From contig JAFUFL010000073.1 of the NCBI GenBank assembly GCA_017469935.1, positions 62,001-126,000 on the forward strand: a stretch of 64,000 nucleotides of DNA, in the 5' to 3' direction. The notes beneath the pieces are model-generated. The model did no database searches. It was given only the letters and a program-made list of their open reading frames with translations, and had not been told where the DNA came from. The stretch's first letter is position 1. Each line of letters starts with the position of its first letter. A program made the position numbers and the translations under genes. Source of the DNA: Lachnospiraceae bacterium. GTDB lineage: Bacteria > Bacillota > Clostridia > Lachnospirales > Lachnospiraceae. Of the stretch, positions 36,032 to 44,654 are shown piece after piece.

Positions 36032-36070
36032 AGTGCATCTTATACAACCGTATGAAGATGCACTTCTTTA
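36032..36070 (+). terminator. Terminator downstream of 6S RNA
   Basis: A 10-bp stem AGTGCATCTT/AAGATGCACT with a 13-nt loop is followed by TCTTTA. It lies before the M18 ribosome-binding site. Confidence 0.75.
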
Positions 36071-36116
36071 TGGCTATACAGCGATACACGAAATTACTGC
36101 AGTGAGGAGAATCATT

Positions 36117-37547
36117 ATGGAGAGAATCAACGCATGGAATACCTATGACCTCGGAATGCAGAAGTCCTGCATGGATTTCGCAGAGGATTACAAGTGCTTT
36201 CTTAACGACGGAAAGACGGAGCGGGAGTGCATTGACCGATTTGTCAACGAGGCCGAAGAAAACGGCTACATAGAGCTGAGCGAAGCTATTTCGGAAGGAA
36301 GAAGGCTCTCGGCGGGCGACAAGGTCTACAGCGTCTGGATGAATAAGTCGATCGTCCTTTTTGAGATCGGCACGGAGCCCTTTGAGAGCGGGATGAACAT
36401 ACTCGGCGCCCACATCGATTCTCCCCGTCTGGACGTCAAGCAGAATCCCCTGTATGAGGACAGCGAGATCGCCTATCTGGATACGCACTATTACGGCGGC
36501 ATCAAAAAATACCAGTATGTAACGCTGCCGCTGGCCATCCACGGCGTGATCGTCAAAAAGAGCGGAGAGACAGTGATCCTGCGCGTGGGTGAAGATGAGG
36601 ACGAGCCTGTATTTTTTGTCTCGGACCTGCTGATCCACCTGTCCCAGGAGCAGCTGAAGAAAAACGCCGCGACCGTCGTAGAAGGTGAGGCCCTCGACCT
36701 GATCATCGGAAGCAAACCGGTCGTGATCGACGCCGACACGAAAGCGGGTAAGAAGGACAAGGAGAACGGCAAGGAGGCAGTGAAGAAGGCCATCCTGAGC
36801 ATTCTCTCCGAGACTTATGGAATCGAAGAAGGCGACTTCGAGTCCGCCGAGCTGGAGATCGTGCCCGCCGGTAAGGCGAGGGACGCCGGATTTGACAGGA
36901 GCATGGTCCTGGGCTACGGCCAGGATGACAGAGCCTGCGCTTATCCCTCCTTCCGGGCACAGATCGAGACCCATGACATTAAGAGAACCAGCTGCACACT
37001 TCTGGTCGACAAAGAGGAGATCGGAAGCGTCGGAGCTACGGGCATGAGATCCAGGTTCTTCGAGAACGCCGTGGCGGAGGTCATGAATCTCTGCGGCTGC
37101 TACAGCGAACTGGCGCTCAGAAGGACGCTGGCAAACAGCTGCATGCTCTCCTCGGATGTGAGCGCCGCCTTTGACCCGGCTTACGCGTCCGTCTTCGAGA
37201 AGAAGAATGCGGCCTTTATGGGAAGGGGCATGGCCTTTAACAAGTTTACGGGCAGCAGAGGCAAGTCGGGGTCCAACGACGCCAATGCGGAGTATATCGC
37301 CCACCTGCGGGATATCTTCGACAGAGAAGAGATCTGCACGCAGACGGCGGAGCTCGGCAAGGTAGACGTAGGCGGAGGCGGAACGATCGCGTATATCCTG
37401 GCTCTGTACGGAATGAACGTGATCGACTGCGGAGTTCCCGTACTGAGCATGCATTCCCCTTGGGAAGCGACCAGCAAAGCGGATCTCTATGAGGCCTATC
37501 GCGGCTACAAAGTATTCTTAAAAAATGCTGCCATCAGGAATCAGTAA
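36117..37547 (+). CDS. M18 family aminopeptidase
   Basis: 476 aa, the dodecameric zinc aminopeptidase family (aspartyl aminopeptidase/LAP4-like). Ligand motifs: GAHIDSPRLDVK, LGYGQDDRACAYPSF, DKEEIGSVGATGM (catalytic Glu), SSDVSAAFDP and the C-terminal SMHSPWEATSKADLY. It releases N-terminal acidic or hydrophobic residues from peptides in the cytoplasm. I start at the ATG at 36117 with AGGAG 8 nt upstream; the in-frame ATG at 36033 lies inside the preceding terminator hairpin. Confidence 0.95.
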   Translation: MERINAWNTYDLGMQKSCMDFAEDYKCFLNDGKTERECIDRFVNEAEENGYIELSEAISEGRRLSAGDKVYSVWMNKSIVLFEIGTEPFESGMNILGAHIDSPRLDVKQNPLYEDSEIAYLDTHYYGGIKKYQYVTLPLAIHGVIVKKSGETVILRVGEDEDEPVFFVSDLLIHLSQEQLKKNAATVVEGEALDLIIGSKPVVIDADTKAGKKDKENGKEAVKKAILSILSETYGIEEGDFESAELEIVPAGKARDAGFDRSMVLGYGQDDRACAYPSFRAQIETHDIKRTSCTLLVDKEEIGSVGATGMRSRFFENAVAEVMNLCGCYSELALRRTLANSCMLSSDVSAAFDPAYASVFEKKNAAFMGRGMAFNKFTGSRGKSGSNDANAEYIAHLRDIFDREEICTQTAELGKVDVGGGGTIAYILALYGMNVIDCGVPVLSMHSPWEATSKADLYEAYRGYKVFLKNAAIRNQ

Positions 37548-37577
37548 AAGGCAGAACGAACCGTTCCCCTTTTTCTG
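37543..37577 (+). terminator. Probable terminator of M18 gene
   Basis: AAAAGG-CA-GAACG pairs with CGTTC-CC-CCTTTTT immediately after the stop, ending in a T-run. Confidence 0.5.
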
Positions 37578-37621
37578 ATCGCTGAGCGCAGGCGGATCAT
37601 TTACGGAAAGTGTTGAAACAA

Positions 37622-38665
37622 ATGGAACAGATCACCGGATTAAAGACATCGGATTACTATTTTGACCTGCCGCAGGAGCTGATCGCGCAGGATCCTCTCG
37701 AGGACCGGGCGGCTTCCCGGCTCCTTGTCATGAATACGGAGACGGGAGAGATCGAGCACCGGATCTTCCGGGACATCAAAGAATACCTGCGGCCCGGTGA
37801 CACGCTGGTCCTCAACGACACGAAAGTCATCCCCGCAAGGCTTTTGGGAACCAAGGAGGATACCGGCGCGAACGTGGAGATCCTTCTCTTAAGGCGGCTG
37901 GGAGCCGACCGGTGGGAGACACTGGTGAGGCCCGGCAAAAAGCTCAAACCCGGCGCGCGGGTGACCTTCGGGGATGGGAGCTTGAAGGCGGTAATCCTCG
38001 ATATTCTCGACGAAGGAAACCGGCTGGTGGAATTTGAGTACGAGGGAATCTTCGAAGAGGTCCTGGACCGGCTCGGAGAGATGCCGCTGCCGCCTTATAT
38101 CACGCATAAACTCGAGGATAAGAACATGTACCAGACGGTCTATGCCAGATATGAAGGGAGCGCCGCGGCGCCGACCGCAGGGCTTCATTTCACGCAGGAA
38201 CTTCTGGATGAGATCAGGGCCATGGGTGTGAACACGGCTTTTGTGACACTGCACGTGGGACTGGGGACCTTCCGGCCCGTCAAGGTCGACGATGTGACAA
38301 CCCACCACATGCATTCGGAGTGGTACCAGGTGTCGGAAGAAGCGGCGCGTCTCATTAACCGCACCCGTGAAGAAGGGCACCGGGTGATCTGCGTCGGCAC
38401 AACGGCCTGCAGGACGGTGGAGAGCGCTGCAGACGACAGCGGGATCGTTCATGCGGGTGCTGACGATACGTCGATCTTTATCTATCCCGGATATAAGTTC
38501 AAAGTAATGGACGGCCTGATCACAAATTTCCATCTCCCGGAATCCACGCTCGTCATGCTCGTCTCGGCCTTCGCGGGCCGGGAGCGGGTCCTGGGGGCTT
38601 ATGAGGAGGCGATCAGGCTCGGCTACCGCTTTTTCTCCTTTGGAGACGCCTGCTTCTTTTATTAA
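37622..38665 (+). CDS. queA: tRNA preQ1(34) S-adenosylmethionine ribosyltransferase-isomerase
   Basis: 347 aa. It makes epoxyqueuosine in the wobble position of GUN-reading tRNAs using SAM as ribosyl donor. Family motifs: [70 protein letters not shown] and [21 protein letters not shown]. The ATG at 37622 has GGAAAG 11 nt upstream; a GTG at 37610 is a possible alternative start. No tgt or queG gene is in the window. It is followed by the surface-glycan locus. Confidence 0.95.
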   Translation: MEQITGLKTSDYYFDLPQELIAQDPLEDRAASRLLVMNTETGEIEHRIFRDIKEYLRPGDTLVLNDTKVIPARLLGTKEDTGANVEILLLRRLGADRWETLVRPGKKLKPGARVTFGDGSLKAVILDILDEGNRLVEFEYEGIFEEVLDRLGEMPLPPYITHKLEDKNMYQTVYARYEGSAAAPTAGLHFTQELLDEIRAMGVNTAFVTLHVGLGTFRPVKVDDVTTHHMHSEWYQVSEEAARLINRTREEGHRVICVGTTACRTVESAADDSGIVHAGADDTSIFIYPGYKFKVMDGLITNFHLPESTLVMLVSAFAGRERVLGAYEEAIRLGYRFFSFGDACFFY

Positions 38666-38740
38666 GTCTTGTTATTGAAAAAAAGCACTTTGGTATGATA
38701 GTATTGAACTGGTAATCTATAAACCGCTTTGGAGTCAGAA

Positions 38741-39571
38741 ATGTCAGATAAACCTTTGACGGCTACAATCGTTGTAGCAGCGCATAAAAAATACAGAATG
38801 CCCGACGACCCGCTCTATCTTCCGATCCATGTCGGGGCGGAGGGCAAGAAGGATGCTAAAGGGAATCCCCTTGATTTCGGATATCAGAAGGACAATGAGG
38901 GCGACAATATATCTCTCAAGAACCCCAGGTACTGCGAACTCACCGGGATTTATTGGGCGTGGAAGAATCTGAACAGCGATTATATAGGACTCGTTCATTA
39001 CAGGCGCTATTTTGGCGGCAGAAATAAGGGAAAGGATATGTTCGACCACATCCTGACCTACAAGGAACTTCAGCCCATGCTGGGAAAGTATGAAGTCTTT
39101 GTCCCCAAGCTGCAGCACTATTTTATAGAGACTCTTTATTCCCACTACGCGCACACTCACTACGCGGAGCATCTGGACGCCACCAGGGCGATCATGTCCG
39201 AGAGATATCCCGAGTACCTGGAGTCTTACGACAAGGTCCTGGACCAGACGCACGGGTATATGTTCAATATGATCATTATGGACCGGGCGCATTTCAACAT
39301 TTACTGCACATGGCTGTTCGACATTCTGGAAGAGCTTGAGACAAGAATCGACGACAGTGTCCTGGATGCGTTTGAAGGCCGCCTTTACGGAAGAATCAGT
39401 GAGATTATTTTTAATGTCTGGCTTGACAGACAGATCGAGACCGGTGCGATCAGCACTTCTTCGATCAAGGTCCTTCCGCTGGTCTATATAGAGAAAGTCG
39501 ATTGGGTAAAGAAGGGCGTATCTTTCCTCAAGGCGAAGTTTTTCCATAAAAAATATAATGAGAGCTTCTGA
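38741..39571 (+). CDS. DUF4422 glycosyltransferase-like protein
   Basis: 276 aa. The start TATIVVAAHKKYRMPDDPLYLPIHVGAEGK, then LTGIYWAWKNLNSDYIGLVHYRRYFGG, are hallmarks of DUF4422 (PF14393), found in capsule and exopolysaccharide loci and thought to be a glycosyltransferase. There is no transmembrane segment. GGAG sits 6 nt before the ATG at 38741. A -10-like TATGAT is near 38692. It is the first gene of a six-gene run (38741-46415) with flippase and chain-length genes, so a role in assembling a surface glycan repeat is likely. Confidence 0.82.
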   Translation: MSDKPLTATIVVAAHKKYRMPDDPLYLPIHVGAEGKKDAKGNPLDFGYQKDNEGDNISLKNPRYCELTGIYWAWKNLNSDYIGLVHYRRYFGGRNKGKDMFDHILTYKELQPMLGKYEVFVPKLQHYFIETLYSHYAHTHYAEHLDATRAIMSERYPEYLESYDKVLDQTHGYMFNMIIMDRAHFNIYCTWLFDILEELETRIDDSVLDAFEGRLYGRISEIIFNVWLDRQIETGAISTSSIKVLPLVYIEKVDWVKKGVSFLKAKFFHKKYNESF

Positions 39572-39604
39572 TTTGGAAAATCCATTATATGAGGACGGAT
39601 TTAC

Positions 39605-40921
39605 ATGGTAATAAATAATTATCGACAGGGTAGTATTAAGTTCGATATGAGAGGGGTCAGAGTCAGTGCTGAGGAGATCATCTTTTATACCGGACTTATA
39701 CTATGGTTGGCACAGTTTTATATAAGCAGGACTGTTTTTCTTGATCTCTTTGGCGGAAGACTTATTACAGCCGTTCGCTATTTTTGCATGCTCATTTTTG
39801 CCCTGAAGATTTTTCTCACTGAGAAAAATGTACATCTGAAGGCTGCCGCGGTATTCATTACAGCTGCAGCTGTTTTTGTGGTTGTGCAGCGGCAGGTCAA
39901 TACCGGAATGCCCCTGATCCAGGTGCTGCTCATGATCTTTGCGGCCAGGGACGTGAGTTTCAGGCGGATCTGTAAAGTCTCCCTGTGGACCTGTACGGCA
40001 TTATGGGTCCTTCCGGTCATGATCGACAGGGTCGGGATCCTGCAGCTCGAGAGAGATGTCTACAAGCAGCGAGTGAGGGAATTCCTGAATTTCAACTACG
40101 TCTCTTATGCTTCCATTTACTTCAATAATATTATTTTCTGTGCTCTGTATGTGAGCACGGAGCCGCTAAGGCGGGGAAAAGGCGGGCGCGCCGCGGCGCA
40201 GAAAACGGCCCCCTGGTCCTTGATCCTGCTTCTTACGGCCGTCTGTACCTGGCTCCTCATCGTGACCGATACGACGTTCCCGTTTGCGGTCGGAATCCTC
40301 TTCATAGCGCTGTATGTGATCAGCGTTAAATTCAGGATCCGGCTGATCCCGAATAAGGGGACGGCCAAGAAGCTTGTCTGTTCCTGCTACGCGGTATTTG
40401 CGCTCGTGACCTATCTGATGTGCAAGAATTACAATTGGAGGATCCCGTGGCAGAAGAAGCTGGATGACTTCTCCCACAGCCGGATCAGCCTGGCGTTTCT
40501 GGGAATCAGGGACTACGGCGTTCACCTGCTCGGCGTTCAGATCAAGGAGAACACGGACGTCTCGGTGGGACGGTATTTCTATATCGACAGCGGCTATATC
40601 AAGAACCTGCTCGGCTACGGACTGATCGTTTTTATCATGATCATTCTCTACTATACGATCATCATGTACGCCGCCGTACTGGAAAATGACAAGGTCCTGG
40701 CGATCTGGCTTTTCTGCATGGCACTTTACTCCATATTCAACAACCTGCTGCTCTCTGTCTCGGAAAACACCGCCCTTCTGGCGATCTGGTATGCGGTCGG
40801 CCTTCTGAAATGGAACAGGAAGAAAGTCCGGCGGGGGAGAGCGGAACTGAAAAAATACAGAATGAGCCTGCTTTCGGGGGAGCAGGCCGGCAAGAGGGAA
40901 CAGATTGAGCGAACAGCCTAG
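39605..40921 (+). CDS. Polytopic membrane protein, Wzy/O-antigen-polymerase-like
   Basis: 438 aa with about 10 hydrophobic segments, e.g. IIFYTGLILWLAQFYI, AAAVFITAAAVFVVV, WSLILLLTAVCTWLLIV and LIVFIMIILYYTIIMYAAVL. A larger hydrophilic loop sits between the late helices (NWRIPWQKKLDDFSHSRISLAFLGIRDYG), a layout typical of Wzy polymerases and WaaL ligases. No diagnostic motif is visible. The assignment comes from topology and from overlap with the flippase gene. GAGGA lies upstream of the ATG. Confidence 0.65.
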   Translation: MVINNYRQGSIKFDMRGVRVSAEEIIFYTGLILWLAQFYISRTVFLDLFGGRLITAVRYFCMLIFALKIFLTEKNVHLKAAAVFITAAAVFVVVQRQVNTGMPLIQVLLMIFAARDVSFRRICKVSLWTCTALWVLPVMIDRVGILQLERDVYKQRVREFLNFNYVSYASIYFNNIIFCALYVSTEPLRRGKGGRAAAQKTAPWSLILLLTAVCTWLLIVTDTTFPFAVGILFIALYVISVKFRIRLIPNKGTAKKLVCSCYAVFALVTYLMCKNYNWRIPWQKKLDDFSHSRISLAFLGIRDYGVHLLGVQIKENTDVSVGRYFYIDSGYIKNLLGYGLIVFIMIILYYTIIMYAAVLENDKVLAIWLFCMALYSIFNNLLLSVSENTALLAIWYAVGLLKWNRKKVRRGRAELKKYRMSLLSGEQAGKREQIERTA

Positions 40922-42359
40922 TTTAAAGAAAAATATCGCGATCAGTACGATCTATCAGGTGCTCCTGATCATACTTCCGATTATCACGGCTCCCTATGTG
41001 GCGAGGGTCCTGGGACCGGACCAGAGCGGTATTTATGACTATACAAATTCCATACAGACCTATTTTGCCATGTTCGCCGCGCTCGGCACGGCGACTTACG
41101 GCGCCAGGGAGATCGCGAGAGTGCGCAATGACGCCGCCATGAGGAGCAAACTGTTCTGGGAGATCGAGCTGATGACGGTCATGACTTCGACGGTGTGCAT
41201 TATCGTCTGGTTTCTGTTTATTGCGTTCACTCCCCGCTATAAAGTGATCTATCTTGTCCTGACAATGGGACTGTTTTCGACCATGTTTGACATTTCCTGG
41301 TTTTTTGCCGGGATGGAGCAGTTCAAATATACGGTGACCAAGAACGCGGCCTGCAAGCTGATCGGCGTGGTGCTCATGTTTTTGTTTGTAAAGAAGCAGG
41401 ACGACCTGCTGCTTTACATTATCATCATCACGGCCTCCACAATGATCGGAAATCTGACCATGTGGCTCTACGTACCGCGCTTTATACAGAAAGTGGATTT
41501 TAAAACGCTTTCTTTCCGCAGACATTTCCGCGAGACGCTGATCTATTTTGTGCCGTCGATCGCAACGAGCGTCTACACGGTGCTCGACAGGACGCTCATC
41601 GGACTGATCACGAACAATAAGGCGGAAAACGGGTTTTATCACTACACGATGCAGATCATCAACATGATGAAGGCGCTCACATTCTCTTCGCTCAATATGG
41701 TGCTGGGATCGAGGATCGCCTATCTGTTCGCGGAAGAAAAGTACGATGAGATCAAGGAGAGGATCCGGGACTCCATCAACTATATCCTGTTTATGGGGAT
41801 CGGCATCTGCTTCGGACTGAGCGGTGTAGCGAAACGATTTGTGCCCATATTCCTGGGACCCGGATACGACCGGGTTATCGTCATGCTGATGCTCATGAGT
41901 CCGATCGTTGTCATCATCGGCGTCAGCAACTGCCTGGGATCGCAGTATTACACGCCTTCGGGGAACAGAAAGCTGAGCGCGAAGTTCATCATCATCGGCG
42001 CGCTCGTCAACCTGACGCTGAACCTCATCCTGATCCCGCGCTATTGGGGGTACGGCGCGATCATGGCGTCCCTCATCGCCGAGCTTGTGATCACCGTGCT
42101 CTATTTCAGGTTCTGTGGCGGTTACCTCACGGCGGACACGCTGCTCCGCGAAGGCTGGAAAAAGCTCACCGCCGGAATCATCATGTTTGCGGTGATCAAG
42201 GTCATAGACAGATTCATCGCCTCTGACCTCATCGCCCTGCTTCTGGAAGTAGCGGCCGGCTTTACGGTATACTGCATCATGATCCTTGTCCTGCGCGATA
42301 CCTTTATTACGGAGATCGTCCTGGACAAGATCCTGAAAAAGAAGAGGAGCGCCCCATGA
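40905..42359 (+). CDS. Oligosaccharide flippase (Wzx-like)
   Basis: 484 aa, MATE/MVF-type polysaccharide transporter with about 14 hydrophobic segments. The N-terminus KKNIAISTIYQVLLIILPIITAPYVARVLGPDQSG and the block MFDISWFFAGMEQFKYTVTKN are typical of Wzx/RfbX flippases moving undecaprenyl-linked repeat units outward. It starts with TTG at 40905 behind GAGGG, overlapping the previous gene by 17 nt. Its stop overlaps the next start (ATGA at 42356). Both overlaps imply coupled translation. Confidence 0.9.
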   Translation: MSEQPSLKKNIAISTIYQVLLIILPIITAPYVARVLGPDQSGIYDYTNSIQTYFAMFAALGTATYGAREIARVRNDAAMRSKLFWEIELMTVMTSTVCIIVWFLFIAFTPRYKVIYLVLTMGLFSTMFDISWFFAGMEQFKYTVTKNAACKLIGVVLMFLFVKKQDDLLLYIIIITASTMIGNLTMWLYVPRFIQKVDFKTLSFRRHFRETLIYFVPSIATSVYTVLDRTLIGLITNNKAENGFYHYTMQIINMMKALTFSSLNMVLGSRIAYLFAEEKYDEIKERIRDSINYILFMGIGICFGLSGVAKRFVPIFLGPGYDRVIVMLMLMSPIVVIIGVSNCLGSQYYTPSGNRKLSAKFIIIGALVNLTLNLILIPRYWGYGAIMASLIAELVITVLYFRFCGGYLTADTLLREGWKKLTAGIIMFAVIKVIDRFIASDLIALLLEVAAGFTVYCIMILVLRDTFITEIVLDKILKKKRSAP

Positions 42360-43279
42360 AAAGGGCGGCGCACTTAAGGGGCCGGCTCGTGATGCCGATC
42401 CTCATTGCCGTACTGGCAGGGGCGGTACTGGGCGCATGCGGGCCGGGCGGCAGCAGCGCGGCCGAAAACAGCGGCGAGGAAACGACCCTTCGGCAGGCGG
42501 AGGAATGGTATTACGATTCCTTTAACGAAGAGCAGAAAATGGCCTACGACGCGTTCCGAAGCGCGGCGGAGGATCCCTTCGGAGAGGAACCGGTTCCGAT
42601 CCGCGACGGACAGGGGGAGGCTGCAAGTGTTGCGGCGAGCGATCTTGATGCTGTCTACCAGGGATTTTTGTATGACCACCCGGAAATTTTCTGGCTGAGC
42701 AGGACATACGGGTACAGGCCCCTCGTCGGCCAAGGCGGGGAGGAGCGCGCCGACGCTGTGGCGGCAGCGGCGATCCCGGCTTCGGAAGAAGAGCTTGCCC
42801 GGCAAAAAGAAAATTTCGAGAAAGCTGCCGACGAGTTTCTGAAAGACGTCAAGGAGACGGACAGCGACCGGGACAGAGCGGCCGCGATCTATGAAAAGCT
42901 CGCCTCGCAGACGGAATATGACGAGACAGCTATGTACGATGAACGGCTGGAGGCGCAGCACACGGCCTGCGGCGTCATCATCGACGGGAAAGGCGTTTGT
43001 GACGGAATCTCGCTGGCTTACAAATATCTCCTTGCGCGGTGCGGGATCCGGTGCCTTGCGGTGCCGGGCGAGAGCAGGGGAGCGGCCCATGTTTGGAACC
43101 TTGTCTATTGGGACGGCTCATGGCATGAAGCCGACCTGACGTGGGATATCGCCTCCGACGGAAATGACCGCATGCAATATTTTGACCTGACGACCGAGGA
43201 GATGAACAAAGATCATCAGAGGGAAGAGGACGGGATCGCGTCCGCGGTTCCGCAGGCACGCAAGAAGGCTATTCCATAA
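42356..43279 (+). CDS. Transglutaminase-like lipoprotein
   Basis: 307 aa. A lipobox (AGAVLGACG, Cys27) predicts a lipoprotein on the outer face of the membrane. The C-terminal half has a transglutaminase-core triad: Cys215 in KGVCDGISLAYKYL, His245 in AAHVWNLVYW and Asp260 in ADLTWD. Such domains act as cysteine proteases, cross-linkers or peptide-binding modules; no substrate is evident. It is translationally coupled to the flippase gene, tying it to surface-glycan assembly, perhaps modifying a glycan-carrying protein (inference). Confidence 0.85.
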   Translation: MKRAAHLRGRLVMPILIAVLAGAVLGACGPGGSSAAENSGEETTLRQAEEWYYDSFNEEQKMAYDAFRSAAEDPFGEEPVPIRDGQGEAASVAASDLDAVYQGFLYDHPEIFWLSRTYGYRPLVGQGGEERADAVAAAAIPASEEELARQKENFEKAADEFLKDVKETDSDRDRAAAIYEKLASQTEYDETAMYDERLEAQHTACGVIIDGKGVCDGISLAYKYLLARCGIRCLAVPGESRGAAHVWNLVYWDGSWHEADLTWDIASDGNDRMQYFDLTTEEMNKDHQREEDGIASAVPQARKKAIP

Positions 43280-43314
43280 TTCATATATGCCATGGAGCAG
43301 GAAAGGAAAATATC

Positions 43315-44649
43315 GTGACACAGAAAGATTTTTATGATTACAGAGAAGATGAGAATACCAGGCAGGTCAGTCTCGTGAGACTGCTGCGCTGCGCTCTGAT
43401 GAGGTGGAAGCTGATCCTCCTTGCAGGGGTTGTTCTCGGCGGACTGATGGGGGCCTATAAGATCCTGTCGATCCATTCCAAAAAGGACCAGATGATCAAG
43501 GAGTATGACAGCTACAAGACTAAGCAGGAAGTCTATAAGGCTTCCGTCGAACAGTACAAGAGCACGATCAGCAATCTTCAGCAGGCTGTCGACGAAAAAC
43601 AGGATTACATAAAGAACTCTCTGAAAATGAATCTGGACTATGTGAGGTGTCCCGAATCATTTGCCGAGCTCACGATCACAGGAACCGGTGAGAAGGCTCT
43701 TACCGCTGCCGATATTACCTCGATCATGAATGCGCTCTATGACGAGGTATACTTCGGAAACGTGGTCAGTGAGATCGCGGAGAAAAGAGGGATGAATTCC
43801 GAATATCTCAGAGAAGTGATCTCTGTCAAGATCACGCCTGCGGCATCGGTGGTCCGGGTCGTTGTCCGCGCGGAAGATACCGAGAATGCCAAGGCAATCA
43901 AAGAGGAACTGCTCGATAAGCTTTTGAAGGAAAAAGTGAAAGGCATGTCCGATCTCGGAGATTTTAAGGTCACTGTTATCAATGAAGGAACCGCCCAGGT
44001 GTTCGACGCGGAAATACAGAATTATCAGGTCGCGCAGAACGACGCGCTGACAAAGCTTCAGTCTTCGCTCTACACGGCGCAGAACCAGAGCAGCGGCCTC
44101 ACAAAGCCGGTGGCGGTCGATCAGTATTCCAAAAAATATATGCTCATAAACGGAATAAAGCTCGGCTTTGTCGGACTTGCGGCCGGTATGGTCCTTGCTC
44201 TTGCGGTGATCATCGTCATGATCATCCGGAAGGGCGTCATTCTCTCGCCGGAGGAGATCGACGGCGAATTCGGACTTAAGACGCTGGCTGACTTCTCGGA
44301 CAGAAAGACGGAGGAGGCATCCGCGATCGAGTTCATGCTTGCCAGGCTGGAGAGATGCATGGCAGGGAAAGAAAACAAGGAGATCGGTATCGTTGGATCG
44401 GTTTCCGCGGATCAGATCGAAAAGCTTGCAGCGAAACTGGGCGAGAGAGTTCCCGCGGCGAAGGACGACCTGAAATTCGTGGCGATCCCCGACTTCAGCA
44501 AGGACGCGGCCGCCTTTAGAAAACTCGGGGATATGGCCGGTGTTATTCTGACGGAGCAGATTGGCAAATCGGATTACATGATGATCCGCAAAGAGATCGC
44601 CCTGATCGCCGAGAGCGGCAGGGAACTGGTCGGAACGGTATATTACTGA
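43315..44649 (+). CDS. Wzz-like chain-length/co-polymerase protein
   Basis: 444 aa with a GTG start behind AGGAAAG. Two transmembrane helices (about 38-55, LILLAGVVLGGLMGAYKIL; about 280-300, VGLAAGMVLALAVIIVMIIRKG) bracket an extracellular coiled-coil-rich region. This is the layout of polysaccharide co-polymerases that set chain length. A cytoplasmic C-terminal extension of about 145 aa has the position of a BY-kinase domain but no P-loop, so kinase activity is not expected. No separate tyrosine kinase lies nearby. Confidence 0.75.
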   Translation: MTQKDFYDYREDENTRQVSLVRLLRCALMRWKLILLAGVVLGGLMGAYKILSIHSKKDQMIKEYDSYKTKQEVYKASVEQYKSTISNLQQAVDEKQDYIKNSLKMNLDYVRCPESFAELTITGTGEKALTAADITSIMNALYDEVYFGNVVSEIAEKRGMNSEYLREVISVKITPAASVVRVVVRAEDTENAKAIKEELLDKLLKEKVKGMSDLGDFKVTVINEGTAQVFDAEIQNYQVAQNDALTKLQSSLYTAQNQSSGLTKPVAVDQYSKKYMLINGIKLGFVGLAAGMVLALAVIIVMIIRKGVILSPEEIDGEFGLKTLADFSDRKTEEASAIEFMLARLERCMAGKENKEIGIVGSVSADQIEKLAAKLGERVPAAKDDLKFVAIPDFSKDAAAFRKLGDMAGVILTEQIGKSDYMMIRKEIALIAESGRELVGTVYY

Positions 44650-44654
44650 TCAAA

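Noticed and set aside
44210..44649. BY-kinase domain fused to the Wzz-like protein
   Set aside because: The C-terminal extension has no Walker A motif and no tyrosine cluster.
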